Assembly (NCBI GenBank): GCA_030654175.1
Contig: JAURXZ010000049.1
Span: 156,334-220,333, forward strand
DNA length: 64,000 nucleotides
Source of the DNA: Bacteroidia bacterium
GTDB lineage: Bacteria > Bacteroidota > Bacteroidia > 2-12-FULL-35-15
Direction: 5' to 3'
How positions within the stretch are numbered: position 1 is the stretch's first letter; each line of letters begins with the position of its first letter. Of the stretch, positions 38,549 through 46,744 are shown piece after piece. The notes below the pieces were generated by a model. That model saw nothing but the letters and a program-made list of their open reading frames with translations, was not told the origin of the DNA and ran no database searches. A program made the position numbers and the translations under genes.

Positions 38549-38555
38549 AAGGAGG
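38549..38555 (+). promoter_or_regulatory. Shine-Dalgarno site deciding the start of the TPR-phosphatase gene
   Basis: AAGGAGG ends 6 bases before the ATG at 38562. Such sites are rare in this window, and it supports 38562 over the upstream in-frame ATG at 38469. Confidence 0.7.
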
Positions 38556-38561
38556 ACAATA

Positions 38562-40712
38562 ATGACACGAATACTAAAATATCTTTTTTACGCACTAACA
38601 ATTTATTGTTGTCAATTGACTTTAGCGGCCCAACAAAATAAAATTGACTCCCTTTTAACGCTCATAAGAGCAGATAAAGCAGATACAAACAAATTAAATC
38701 ACTTAAATAAACTAGGATTAGAATTCTACCAAACGGGTTCATATGACCTTGCGATGAGTTATTCTAATTTGACTCTTCAACTATGCAACACTGTAAATAA
38801 AGGAAATGTAAGTCCGGAAATAAGCCAAAAAGTTTTAAAAATCAAGGCATCTGCTTACAATAATATAGGAAACGGATTTAAAAATAAAGACAATTATAGT
38901 GAAGCGTTAAAAAATTACAAGGCAGGTTTGATAATATTGGAAACATTAGGCAACAAAAATGCAATAGCCTCTTATTACATTAATATCGGAAATGTTTATA
39001 TCGATCAAGGCGATTATTCTAATGCGTTTAAGAATTTTTTTTCTGGTTTGAAAATAATGGAATCAATAAGCGACAAAAAGGGGATTGCAAAATGTTATAA
39101 TAATATAGGTATTCTTTATGAGCATCAGTTAAATTTCTCTTATGCTTTAAAAAATTACTTTGCTTCACTAAAAATATATGAAGAAATAGACGACAAAGCT
39201 GGAATCGGGAGGTCTTATAATAATATAGGTAATGTGTACCAATTGCAGGGCAATTATCCTGAAGCTTTAAAAAAGCATTTTGCCTCTTTAAAAATAAAAC
39301 AAGCATTGGGTAACAAATCGGGTATCTCCTATTCTTATAATAATATTGGTAATGTTTACTATTTACAAGGCAATTATACAGAAGCATTAAAAAATCACAT
39401 GACTTCTTTAAAAATAAAGGAAGCATTAGGCGACAAAATAGGTTTTATTTCTTCGTATTGTAATATTGGGACTATTTTGACAAAACAGAAGAAATTTAAA
39501 GAAGCAGAAGAGTATCTTATTAAATCAATTGTATTGTCAAAAAAAATCGGGTATAAGGAATGTTTGAAGGAGGCTTACAACTGTTTAACAGTGTTGGACA
39601 GCGCAAAGGGAAATTTCAAAGGAGCGTATGAAAACCACAAATTGTACATCCTTTACCGTGATAGTATAGATAATGAAGAAATCCGAAAAAAAACAATACA
39701 AAGTCAGATGACATATGATTTTGAAAAGAAAGAAGCTGCAACTCAAGCGGAGCAAAATAAGAAAGATGTCATCGCAAAAGAATTACTAAAACAAAAAGAA
39801 CAACAACGCAATTATTTTGTCATTGGCTTTGCATTGGTTGGTCTCCTTGCATTATTTATTTTTAGAGGTTACAAACAAAAACAAAAAGCAAATTTTATTA
39901 TTACCCAGCAAAAATATGAAGTTGAAAAATCAAAACACATTATAGAAGAAAAAAATAAAGACATCACAGATAGCATAAACTATGCAAAACGGATTCAACG
40001 TGCAACACTTCCGCATCGCAAAGAAATATGGGCAGCATTTCCACAAAGTTTCGTGCTCTTTAAGCCAAAGGACATTGTAAGCGGAGATTTTTACTTCTTT
40101 CATAAAAACGATCATTCTGCTTTTATTGCAGCTGCTGACTGTACTGGTCATGGAGTGCCAGGAGCATTTATGAGTATGGTTGGTGCAGGGAAATTGAACG
40201 ATGCAGTTTCAGAAAGCTCCGATACATCCGAAATTTTATCACTATTGAATAAAGGAATCAAAGCCTCCCTTAAACAAACTGATGGCAACGAATCAACACG
40301 TGACGGTATGGACATTGCTCTTTGTTCCGTGGACACAGAAAATCGTATAATAAAATATGCCGGTGCAAACCGACCATTATGGATTATTCGAAATGGACAA
40401 ACTGAAGTTGAAGAAATAAAAGCAACAAAAAGTGCCATTGGTGGTTTAACTGACAATAATCAACACTTCGAAACACATGAATTTAAATTATTGACAGGCG
40501 ACACTTTGTATCTTTTTACAGATGGATTCGCTGACCAATTTGGAGGTGGAGAAGGAAAAAAATTAATGACCAAAAAATTTAAAGAAATTTTGATCGACAT
40601 TCAAGGCAAATCAATGAAAGAACAGGAACAATATTTAAACAGCTTTATTGAAAACTGGAAAGCCGGGATTGAGCAAGTGGACGACATTTTAGTTATCGGA
40701 ATCAGGCTTTAA
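38562..40712 (+). CDS. TPR-repeat membrane protein with C-terminal SpoIIE/PP2C serine phosphatase domain
   Basis: 716 residues. Signal peptide (MTRILKYLFYALTIYCC...LAAQ); five to seven TPRs at about 25-370, built from near-identical 40-residue units (SYNNIGNVYQLQGNYPEALK); one membrane helix near 430 (YFVIGFALVGLLALFIF); a coiled coil; then the phosphatase domain (about 470-716) with FKPKDIVSGDFYFF, AADCTGHGVPGAFMS, RDGMDIALCSVD and VDDILVIGIRL. Asp residues of the metal site are intact. The periplasmic TPRs probably sense a protein and control a cytoplasmic phosphatase acting on an anti-sigma-antagonist or similar phosphoprotein. No partner-switching kinase or antagonist is adjacent. Confidence 0.88.
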   Translation: MTRILKYLFYALTIYCCQLTLAAQQNKIDSLLTLIRADKADTNKLNHLNKLGLEFYQTGSYDLAMSYSNLTLQLCNTVNKGNVSPEISQKVLKIKASAYNNIGNGFKNKDNYSEALKNYKAGLIILETLGNKNAIASYYINIGNVYIDQGDYSNAFKNFFSGLKIMESISDKKGIAKCYNNIGILYEHQLNFSYALKNYFASLKIYEEIDDKAGIGRSYNNIGNVYQLQGNYPEALKKHFASLKIKQALGNKSGISYSYNNIGNVYYLQGNYTEALKNHMTSLKIKEALGDKIGFISSYCNIGTILTKQKKFKEAEEYLIKSIVLSKKIGYKECLKEAYNCLTVLDSAKGNFKGAYENHKLYILYRDSIDNEEIRKKTIQSQMTYDFEKKEAATQAEQNKKDVIAKELLKQKEQQRNYFVIGFALVGLLALFIFRGYKQKQKANFIITQQKYEVEKSKHIIEEKNKDITDSINYAKRIQRATLPHRKEIWAAFPQSFVLFKPKDIVSGDFYFFHKNDHSAFIAAADCTGHGVPGAFMSMVGAGKLNDAVSESSDTSEILSLLNKGIKASLKQTDGNESTRDGMDIALCSVDTENRIIKYAGANRPLWIIRNGQTEVEEIKATKSAIGGLTDNNQHFETHEFKLLTGDTLYLFTDGFADQFGGGEGKKLMTKKFKEILIDIQGKSMKEQEQYLNSFIENWKAGIEQVDDILVIGIRL

Positions 40713-40864
40713 TATTCGCTCAGGAAAATTGAAATTCCAGTAACATTAATGCTAAGTTATTTGCCATGTGTCCTGATTTGCCTTCAATTTAATAGGGCTT
40801 TTTTATTCAATCAGAAGCAAAAATATTCTTCGCATCAAAAAATTATAATCTACTTGTTTTTTGC

Positions 40865-40872
40865 TATATTTG
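40865..40872 (+). promoter_or_regulatory. -7 box upstream of the gene at 40940
   Basis: TATATTTG, exact consensus, about 70 bases before the start codon. Confidence 0.45.
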
Positions 40873-40939
40873 TAACTAACCATAATTCACGCATCCCATC
40901 GCTAAAATCTGATTTCAGTAATTCTAAATGAGCTCAAAA

Positions 40940-41743
40940 ATGAAATTATATACGCTGCTGATATTAAGTATTATGCTTGAAGCTATCCCGGGTTTCGCAC
41001 AATTGTTGCCTTGCTCTGATAGTGCTGCCGTTAGAAAAAATAAAGTAAAAACATCATCCAGCTACTTTTTTAATGAAACTTTTAATAATGATCTTGGAGA
41101 GATCTGGACATACGATAAAAAAGGACGTATGACATCTTATGAATTAATTGACAGCAAGGATACAAGTAAGGATATTGAGATCTATTTTTATGACAATAAT
41201 TTATTAGTTCAGGAATGGCACATTGGCACCTGGCAAAAGTATGACACCATACGTACAAAATATAAGTACAATAGCAATAATCAACTTTTGAGTAAAACGG
41301 TGAATGGTGGCTGGTGCAGCTATGCATATGAATGTATCTATGAAAATGATCTTCTGACCAACGTAGTATATGAAGATGGGGGAAGTTGCTCCTTTGATGA
41401 TGATACACTTGTTTATGATAGCCAGAAGCGATTGCAAAAAAAATTAAATATAGCTAAGGACTTTTATTTTGAGTATACGTATGATTCGGATGGCCGTATT
41501 TTAAGCGAAAAAAAATTGGGAATTTCCGATCCGAATATCGTTTACCATATTGCCAATTATTTTTACCTGGAAGGTAAACTGGTGAAGGAAGAGGTAGCGA
41601 GTTCTAAAACAGGTAACAAAGAAAGGTTAAAAAGGTACAATTTTAATTATTACTACTACGACAATGGCTTGTTAAAGGAGATCAGAAGAATTGATAATGG
41701 AAAAACGAGCTATTACAATAAATTGACCTATACCTTTTATTAA
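40940..41743 (+). CDS. secreted protein of unknown function with YD-like repeats
   Basis: 267 residues from the second ATG (MKLYTLLILSIMLEAIPGFAQ is a clean signal peptide); an ATG at 40928 adds four residues. The mature part is a series of short tyrosine/aspartate-rich beta-hairpin units: WTYDKKGRMTSYELI, IYFYDNNLLVQEWH, KYNSNNQLLSKTV, YDSDGRILSEKKL, FNYYYYDNGLLKEI. These resemble RHS/YD repeats, but without a core or toxin end. No sorting domain. Probably periplasmic or outer-membrane-associated; function unknown. Confidence 0.7.
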   Translation: MKLYTLLILSIMLEAIPGFAQLLPCSDSAAVRKNKVKTSSSYFFNETFNNDLGEIWTYDKKGRMTSYELIDSKDTSKDIEIYFYDNNLLVQEWHIGTWQKYDTIRTKYKYNSNNQLLSKTVNGGWCSYAYECIYENDLLTNVVYEDGGSCSFDDDTLVYDSQKRLQKKLNIAKDFYFEYTYDSDGRILSEKKLGISDPNIVYHIANYFYLEGKLVKEEVASSKTGNKERLKRYNFNYYYYDNGLLKEIRRIDNGKTSYYNKLTYTFY

Positions 41744-41850
41744 TCCCATCATTAAATTACCGGATCAGGCGTTCAAAAAGAGGCTGTCTAAAAAGTAAAA
41801 TGAAGACTCTGAGAATTGCTTAAATGAAAATTTTCTCTGGGAGACGTACG

Positions 41851-41897
41851 AATACAAAAGAGGCTGTCTCGACTTTTGAGACAGCCTCTTTTGTATT
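41851..41897. terminator. bidirectional terminator, 20-bp perfect stem
   Basis: The left arm (AATACAAAAGAGGCTGTCTC) and right arm 41878-41897 are exact reverse complements around a 7-base loop, with A/T-rich ends for both directions. A lone half copy (AAAAAGAGGCTGTCT) lies at 41776-41790. It serves the gene ending at 41743 and the convergent collagen-like gene. Confidence 0.88.
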
Positions 41898-41929
41898 TGA
41901 CAAATTGCTGGTAAGCTCTGTGAATGAAC

Positions 41930-42640
41930 TTATTTTGCTATTTGAAACGTTCCTCTGTTGATCGCAATTTTCTTTTGATTCAATATGGTATAAATATATG
42001 TTCCCTGGATAAAGGAGGTTGTTTGAATACTTACTTTATTGTCCGTCATTGTATAAGAACCAACCAAACGCCCGGTGATATCACTAATTTGAAGGAAAGT
42101 CCCTTCTAAAGAGCATTTAATATTAATATTATTGTTGGCAGGGTTTGGATAAACGGATACCTGATTAATAATACTTTCAATCTCATTGGTACCAATAGAC
42201 CCTGTAAATCCGGTAATACCTGTGGAGCCGGTTGTTCCTGTACTACCAGATATCCCCGTAGAGCCTGTTGAACCGGTAGCTCCTGTAACGCCTGTTGACC
42301 CTGTAGAACCAGTAGAACCAGAAGATCCGGAAAAGCCAGTCAAACCAGTTGAACCGGAAGATCCGGAAAAACCTGAAAAACCGCTAAAACCGCTAAAACC
42401 AGAAAAACCGGTAAAACCGGTAAGTCCTGTAATTCCAGTAATACCAGTTGAACCACTTGAACCGGAAGTTCCGCTAAAACCTGAAATTCCACTTGAACCC
42501 GAAGTTCCGCTGGAACCCGAAGTGCCGCTTGATCCGGATGTACCACTAAAGCCTGTGAAGCCTGTAAAACCGGTGAATTGTGCAGTAATACTCATTATAC
42601 CACTAAAAGAAAAAGCCAGAATTAGTAATGATTTCTTCAT
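41930..42640 (-). CDS. secreted collagen-like (G-X-S/T) repeat protein with T9SS sorting domain
   Basis: 236 residues. A signal peptide ([21 protein letters not shown]) is followed by about 43 uninterrupted triplets with Gly every third position (residues about 22-150), such as [15 protein letters not shown]. Position Y is almost always Ser or Thr; X is Phe, Ser, Thr, Ile, Leu, Val or Ala. There is no proline, unlike most bacterial collagens. The remaining about 80 residues are a T9SS type-A domain ([33 protein letters not shown]). Probably a surface fibre or stalk. Its sorting domain is closely similar to that of the next gene upstream, 36 bases away, so they are likely duplicates in one operon. 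Confidence 0.88.
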   Translation of the reverse strand: MKKSLLILAFSFSGIMSITAQFTGFTGFTGFSGTSGSSGTSGSSGTSGSSGISGFSGTSGSSGSTGITGITGLTGFTGFSGFSGFSGFSGFSGSSGSTGLTGFSGSSGSTGSTGSTGVTGATGSTGSTGISGSTGTTGSTGITGFTGSIGTNEIESIINQVSVYPNPANNNINIKCSLEGTFLQISDITGRLVGSYTMTDNKVSIQTTSFIQGTYIYTILNQKKIAINRGTFQIAK

Positions 42641-42676
42641 GATTAAAAAGTTTTTTTATCTGAAATTTCGATTTTT

Positions 42677-43612
42677 TTATTTTGTTATTTCAAATCTGCC
42701 TCTGTTCACTACATTTTTCTTTTGATCCAAAACACTGTAAATGTATATCCCGGAAGCAAATGTGCTGGTTTGAATGTTTGCTTTATTATTGGTCATTGAA
42801 TAGTTACCTATCAAACGACCTGTAATATCTGTTATTCTGATAATTGCGGCATCAACTGTACTTGTAATACTGATATTGTTTGTTGCAGGGTTTGGATAAA
42901 CAAATACTTCATTAACAGTACCATTTATTTCATCAGTGCTGTTGTAGCCCGACCATGCGATATCATCAATATAAAAAGTACTTCCTACTTTAGCTCCATC
43001 ATGAGAATAGATACTTGATGAAATAAATATTTGTTCAGAATCAGGTACAACGGTTGCAAATGCAGGATCATAAGTAAGGTTTATACTTTTTAATTCGTAG
43101 GCTGTAGTGCTTGCACCTGTGGCATATTTTCCACTGGCAATGGTATCACGGGAAGTTCCGTTCCATTTTGTTAACGTAGCTAGTACAAAAGCGGAATCAC
43201 CTGCCATTGGTGTGTATTTACATTGAAAAGATAACACCTGGGAACGCCATGTATAATTGTAACCATATTTAATACTTGGAGGAGAAGCTACAATTTGTCC
43301 TATTGTAAGAAGCCCGGCTGTATCAATATCCCCGCTTTGATAAGGATTTGGAATTAATGCACCAGTTACTTTTACTGTTGTTATTTTAGCACTTGCAGTT
43401 CCTCCAAAAGGTGATGTGGTTTCTTTAAACACTGATTTAGGAGTAGCCGTGAAAACATTTAGTGTATTTAAACTAGCCCAACCCTGAGGGTCCTGGATTG
43501 TAGTGCTAAATTGAACATTGTTCCATGTTTCAAAACTAAAATCAGGGCTTTGTGCCATTGCACCAATAACAGATGAAGCAACAGCAGAAATTGTAAGTAA
43601 TATTTTTTTCAT
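42677..43612 (-). CDS. secreted protein with T9SS sorting domain, possible carbohydrate-binding type
   Basis: 311 residues from the ATG at 43612 (MKKILLTISAVASSVIGAMAQ is a signal peptide); an upstream in-frame ATG at 43675 precedes it by 21 residues without signal character. The body has a jellyroll-like look with FSFETWNNVQF and IFISSSIYSHDGAKVGSTFYIDDIAWSG, as in the PCMD/CBM-like outer-surface proteins of the phylum. The sorting domain (VFVYPNPATNNISITSTV, ITDITGRLIGNYSMTNNK) closely matches that of the collagen-like protein downstream. Function unknown; probably a glycan-binding or adhesion protein. Confidence 0.82.
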   Translation of the reverse strand: MKKILLTISAVASSVIGAMAQSPDFSFETWNNVQFSTTIQDPQGWASLNTLNVFTATPKSVFKETTSPFGGTASAKITTVKVTGALIPNPYQSGDIDTAGLLTIGQIVASPPSIKYGYNYTWRSQVLSFQCKYTPMAGDSAFVLATLTKWNGTSRDTIASGKYATGASTTAYELKSINLTYDPAFATVVPDSEQIFISSSIYSHDGAKVGSTFYIDDIAWSGYNSTDEINGTVNEVFVYPNPATNNISITSTVDAAIIRITDITGRLIGNYSMTNNKANIQTSTFASGIYIYSVLDQKKNVVNRGRFEITK

Positions 43613-43636
43613 TTTTATTGTTTTTATTAGATATAA

Positions 43637-43687
43637 CAATGTGCTTATTTGAAAGGAGCATAAACACCTTTTCAAATACGCACATTG
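43637..43687. repeat. hairpin repeat, TTTGAAA/CAATGTGC words
   Basis: CAATGTGCTTATTTGAAAGG is mirrored by CCTTTTCAAATACGCACATTG within 51 bases, with small bulges. It separates two same-strand T9SS genes and shares words with the repeats at 35164 and 50340. Confidence 0.72.
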
Positions 43688-43698
43688 TCAAATTAAAT

Positions 43699-45237
43699 TT
43701 ATTGTTTAATGAATTTTTTGTTGATGCTTGTATTTTGGTTTTTTATTTGAATAAAATAAATCCCTTTTGGCAAATCAGCAATATCCACCATCATTTCATT
43801 TTTACCATTTACCAATTGTTTGATACCTGCTTTTTTAATGCTTTGTCCTAACTCATTTTGAATATCAATTAAAACATCTTGTTTAGCTGATGCAGCAATA
43901 AGAGAAGCATCAAATTTGATAGTAATTTGATTGCTGGCAGGGTTAGGGAAAATAGCAACGCTGTTATTTAAAATGGATTCGTTTATACCAATGGTATTAA
44001 AATTAAATATAGCAGAAGTATCCAAACATCCTCCTCCGGTATTAACTTCAACAGTATAATTTCCATTTTGAGTAACTGTATAATTGGATGAAGTTGCATT
44101 TGGAATGAATACACCATTTAAATACCATTTATAACCAACTGCTGTAAAATTAGTGCTTAATGTAGTACCATTTGCAGTAACTACAGGTTGTGCAGGATTA
44201 GTAATGGTTACAGTTGCAGTGGCTGTAGCAAGCAGAGAGTCAGTAATAGTAACAGTATATGTTCCGGCACATAAACCTATTGCAGTAATTGAATCCTGCA
44301 CCGGACTTGTACTCCAAGAGTATGTTTTTGGACCGCTACCCCAGTTTGGAATTGCAGTTGCTGTTCCATTACATAAACCCTGGCAGGTAACGTTTACTGA
44401 GCTGGTGCTTGCTGATAATGGTGGCTCAGCAGGAACTGCAGTTAACCACTGTAAATTACTTACACCACCAATACTATCCATTGTAGCTGTTGCTAAAGCA
44501 GCACCAAAACCATTTGCCCACCAGCTATAGGTTGTTATAGAATCGTGAGCAATACCTCCCGGGATATCATTCCATCCTCCAAAGAAAAATGCCTGAGTGG
44601 TATCATCAGTTACTTTTATTTCCTGAGTACGCAGAACGTCATATGGGCCACCAGCTAAAGGAGTTGTTAAAGTTCCCCAACCATCAACTAAGAATGTTTT
44701 TTGTATTCCTGATTTTTGATGAATAGAGTCAATGGTGATCCCTTGAATTGTTTGCCCGAAATAAAATTTAGCACTTGTAGAATAATTTTGAGAATAGGTA
44801 CTAGTGTATATAGTAGGGAAATTGAATATTATTTCAGCTGGAGAGCTGTTTTGATTTATTTGGGTTAGATTACCGCCAATATCAACTACTCCGGCACCAC
44901 CAAGTAATTTCATATCAGAGGCGGTGTTTAATATATAACCATAAAAATCCTGGGCACCTTCCTTTGCAAGCACTACGTTAGCCGTTGAAAATTCTGTATT
45001 TGGCATAGCAGAATATTGCATAACCGTTGTGGTATCTTTTGTATGTGCAACCACAGAAGTAAGGTTCCAGGTTTGTGCTATACCTGCAGAACCAATAGTA
45101 ACGGTAGGCATGGTATCATTCGACTGATAAATTACTTTTGTAGGAACCGGCATATCTGCCGTGGTGATGATAATTTGAGCACTTACATTTAAAATGCCAA
45201 TACAAAAAGAGGTGATAAAAAGTAATGATTTTTTCAT
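43699..45237 (-). CDS. large secreted T9SS protein with SprB-type repeat
   Basis: 513 residues from the second ATG (MKKSLLFITSFCIGILNVSAQ, signal peptide); an ATG at 45243 adds two residues. The first half is a beta-rich domain of unknown type. SVNVTCQGLCNGTATAIPNWGSGPKTYSWSTSP...TYTVTITDSLLATATATVTI is a SprB-like repeat, the type found in the large gliding adhesin SprB and other surface proteins. An Ig-like segment (GYKWYLNGVFIPNATSSNYTV) and a sorting domain (VAIFPNPASNQITIKFD, GIYFIQIKNQNTSINKKFIKQ) follow. Likely surface adhesin. It heads a run of three same-strand T9SS genes. Confidence 0.84.
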   Translation of the reverse strand: MKKSLLFITSFCIGILNVSAQIIITTADMPVPTKVIYQSNDTMPTVTIGSAGIAQTWNLTSVVAHTKDTTTVMQYSAMPNTEFSTANVVLAKEGAQDFYGYILNTASDMKLLGGAGVVDIGGNLTQINQNSSPAEIIFNFPTIYTSTYSQNYSTSAKFYFGQTIQGITIDSIHQKSGIQKTFLVDGWGTLTTPLAGGPYDVLRTQEIKVTDDTTQAFFFGGWNDIPGGIAHDSITTYSWWANGFGAALATATMDSIGGVSNLQWLTAVPAEPPLSASTSSVNVTCQGLCNGTATAIPNWGSGPKTYSWSTSPVQDSITAIGLCAGTYTVTITDSLLATATATVTITNPAQPVVTANGTTLSTNFTAVGYKWYLNGVFIPNATSSNYTVTQNGNYTVEVNTGGGCLDTSAIFNFNTIGINESILNNSVAIFPNPASNQITIKFDASLIAASAKQDVLIDIQNELGQSIKKAGIKQLVNGKNEMMVDIADLPKGIYFIQIKNQNTSINKKFIKQ

Positions 45238-45409
45238 GTTCAACAGGATTTAGTAAATTTAGATGATCAATTGTGAGTACAAATATATAAAAATCGGGTA
45301 GAATTCCAAATATTGACCTATCCCAAATTCGGCTTTTTTCGAATTGTCCAAAAAAACAATTACTTTTGAGAAGGGAGTATGGGGAATATTTAAAAGGTAA
45401 TATGAAATA

Positions 45410-46576
45410 ATGAAAAAATTATTGATCATTGATGATGAAAAAAGTATACGCAAAGCTTTGCGCGAAATTTTAGAATATGAAAAGTATCAGGTAGATGAAG
45501 CCGTTGATGGTTCTGAAGGGCTATCTATGATTCAGAAAGACAAATATGACATAGTCCTTTGTGATATAAAAATGCCTAAAATGGATGGCATTGAAGTGTT
45601 GGATAAAATTATGCAATTGTCGTGCGATACCCCTGTAATAATGATCTCGGGGCACGGTAATATTGAAACAGCTGTAGAAGCTGTAAAAAAGGGCGCCTTT
45701 GATTTTATTGCAAAGCCTTTGGATCTGAACCGTTTGCTGGTAACCATTCGCAATGCAATGGATAAATCATCATTGGTTACCGAAACAAAAGTATTGAAAA
45801 AGAAGGTTAGCAAAACGTTTGATATGATTGGCGAATCAAAAGCAATTGTTCAAATTCAGGCTATGATTGAACGTGTAGCACCAACCGATGCAAGAGTATT
45901 AATAACAGGAGGGAACGGAAGCGGAAAAGAATTAGTTGCCCGTTGGCTTCACGAAAAAAGTAACCGCTCCAATGCTCCCTTGATAGAAGTGAATTGTGCC
46001 GCTATTCCAAGCGAATTGATTGAAAGTGAGTTGTTTGGGCATGAAAAGGGGGCTTTCACGTCTGCTATTAACCAACGTAAAGGCAAGTTTGAACAGGCAG
46101 AAGGCGGAACCATATTTCTGGATGAAATTGGTGATATGAGCCTTTCTGCTCAGGCAAAGGTTTTGCGTGCTTTACAGGAGAATAAAATTACACGGGTTGG
46201 TGGTGAAAAAGAAATTAAAGTAAATGTCCGTGTAGTAGCTGCAACCAACAAGGATCTGCAAAAAGAAATTGCTTCCGGGAATTTTCGTGAGGATTTGTAT
46301 CATCGCTTAAGTGTTATCCTTATTCATGTTCCTTCGTTGAACGAGCGTAAGGAAGATATTCCATTATTGGCTGAGCATTTTTTGAAATTAATCAGCGAAG
46401 ATCATGGAATTCCGCCTAAATCTTTTACCAAAGAGGCAATCAAAGAACTTCAGAAAATAAATTGGACCGGTAATATCCGCGAATTCAGGAATGTGGTGGA
46501 AAGGTTAATTATATTGTGTGATAAAGTAATTACCGATAAAGATGTGATTGCGTATGCGAGGCCTTTAAAGAGCTAA
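45410..46576 (+). CDS. NtrC-type sigma-54 response regulator lacking the DNA-binding domain
   Basis: 388 residues. Receiver domain at 1-120 with phosphoacceptor Asp52 (LCDIKMPKMDG) and Lys (FDFIAKPLDL). AAA+ domain at about 135-370: Walker A GGNGSGKELVA, the sigma-54 contact loop GAFTSA near 214-219 in place of the usual GAFTGA, Walker B GGTIFLDEIGD, sensor RVVAATNKDL. It stops soon after the AAA+ lid (LCDKVITDKDVIAYARPLKS); the Fis-type helix-turn-helix expected beyond residue 400 is absent. The stop codon is genuine and followed by intergenic sequence. It may activate sigma-54 from solution, or dimerise with another regulator. No histidine kinase is adjacent. Confidence 0.88.
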   Translation: MKKLLIIDDEKSIRKALREILEYEKYQVDEAVDGSEGLSMIQKDKYDIVLCDIKMPKMDGIEVLDKIMQLSCDTPVIMISGHGNIETAVEAVKKGAFDFIAKPLDLNRLLVTIRNAMDKSSLVTETKVLKKKVSKTFDMIGESKAIVQIQAMIERVAPTDARVLITGGNGSGKELVARWLHEKSNRSNAPLIEVNCAAIPSELIESELFGHEKGAFTSAINQRKGKFEQAEGGTIFLDEIGDMSLSAQAKVLRALQENKITRVGGEKEIKVNVRVVAATNKDLQKEIASGNFREDLYHRLSVILIHVPSLNERKEDIPLLAEHFLKLISEDHGIPPKSFTKEAIKELQKINWTGNIREFRNVVERLIILCDKVITDKDVIAYARPLKS

Positions 46577-46609
46577 CAGGGGTGTTGAGCAGAACAATAG
46601 GGAGGTTTT

Positions 46610-46702
46610 GGGCGTTCCAATTCTTTAAAAGAAGAATTGGCGGGCTTTTCACTTCAATCTTTTCTAAACAGAAAAGGATTTACGTTGCAATCCCTAACGC
46701 AG
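46610..46702 (+). repeat. dispersed intergenic repeat, copy 3
   Basis: Matches copy 1 from GGGCGTTCC to CCCTAACGCAG, including an identical second hairpin. The first hairpin has a different sequence (CCAATTCTT/AAGAATTGG) at the same place, so pairing is kept while bases changed. Lies between the convergent regulator and the gene at 46745. Confidence 0.85.
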
Positions 46703-46744
46703 TGTTCTCATGAAAAGATCTTAATCAGAAACTCAAGATTTTAA

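Larger units (their letters stand above)
38092..38561. other. 470-bp divergent intergenic region with long leader
   Basis: Between the TonB receptor and the TPR-phosphatase gene. A -7 box TATATTTG lies at 38363-38370. The following about 185 bases form an unusually long leader with a weak hairpin (AATTG..CG/CG..CAATT near 38467-38495) and end in a Shine-Dalgarno site. An open frame from 38469 joins the gene but is not supported as coding. Confidence 0.5.

Noticed and set aside
38469-38561. N-terminal extension of the TPR-phosphatase
   Set aside because: The extension precedes a signal peptide that starts at 38562 behind a Shine-Dalgarno site.
39000-39430. Mobile or satellite DNA suggested by 120-base repeats
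   Set aside because: The repeats are the 40-residue TPR units of the phosphatase gene, in frame and under protein constraint.
41924-42109. Small plus-strand frame after the AGGCTGTCTC terminator
   Set aside because: Antisense to the sorting domain of the collagen-like gene.
42186-42725. Plus-strand 179-residue frame rich in PVEP/PEKP repeats
   Set aside because: It is the exact antisense of the collagen-like tract; the proline pattern is the complement of Gly/Ser/Thr codons. The minus-strand frame has a signal peptide and a sorting domain.
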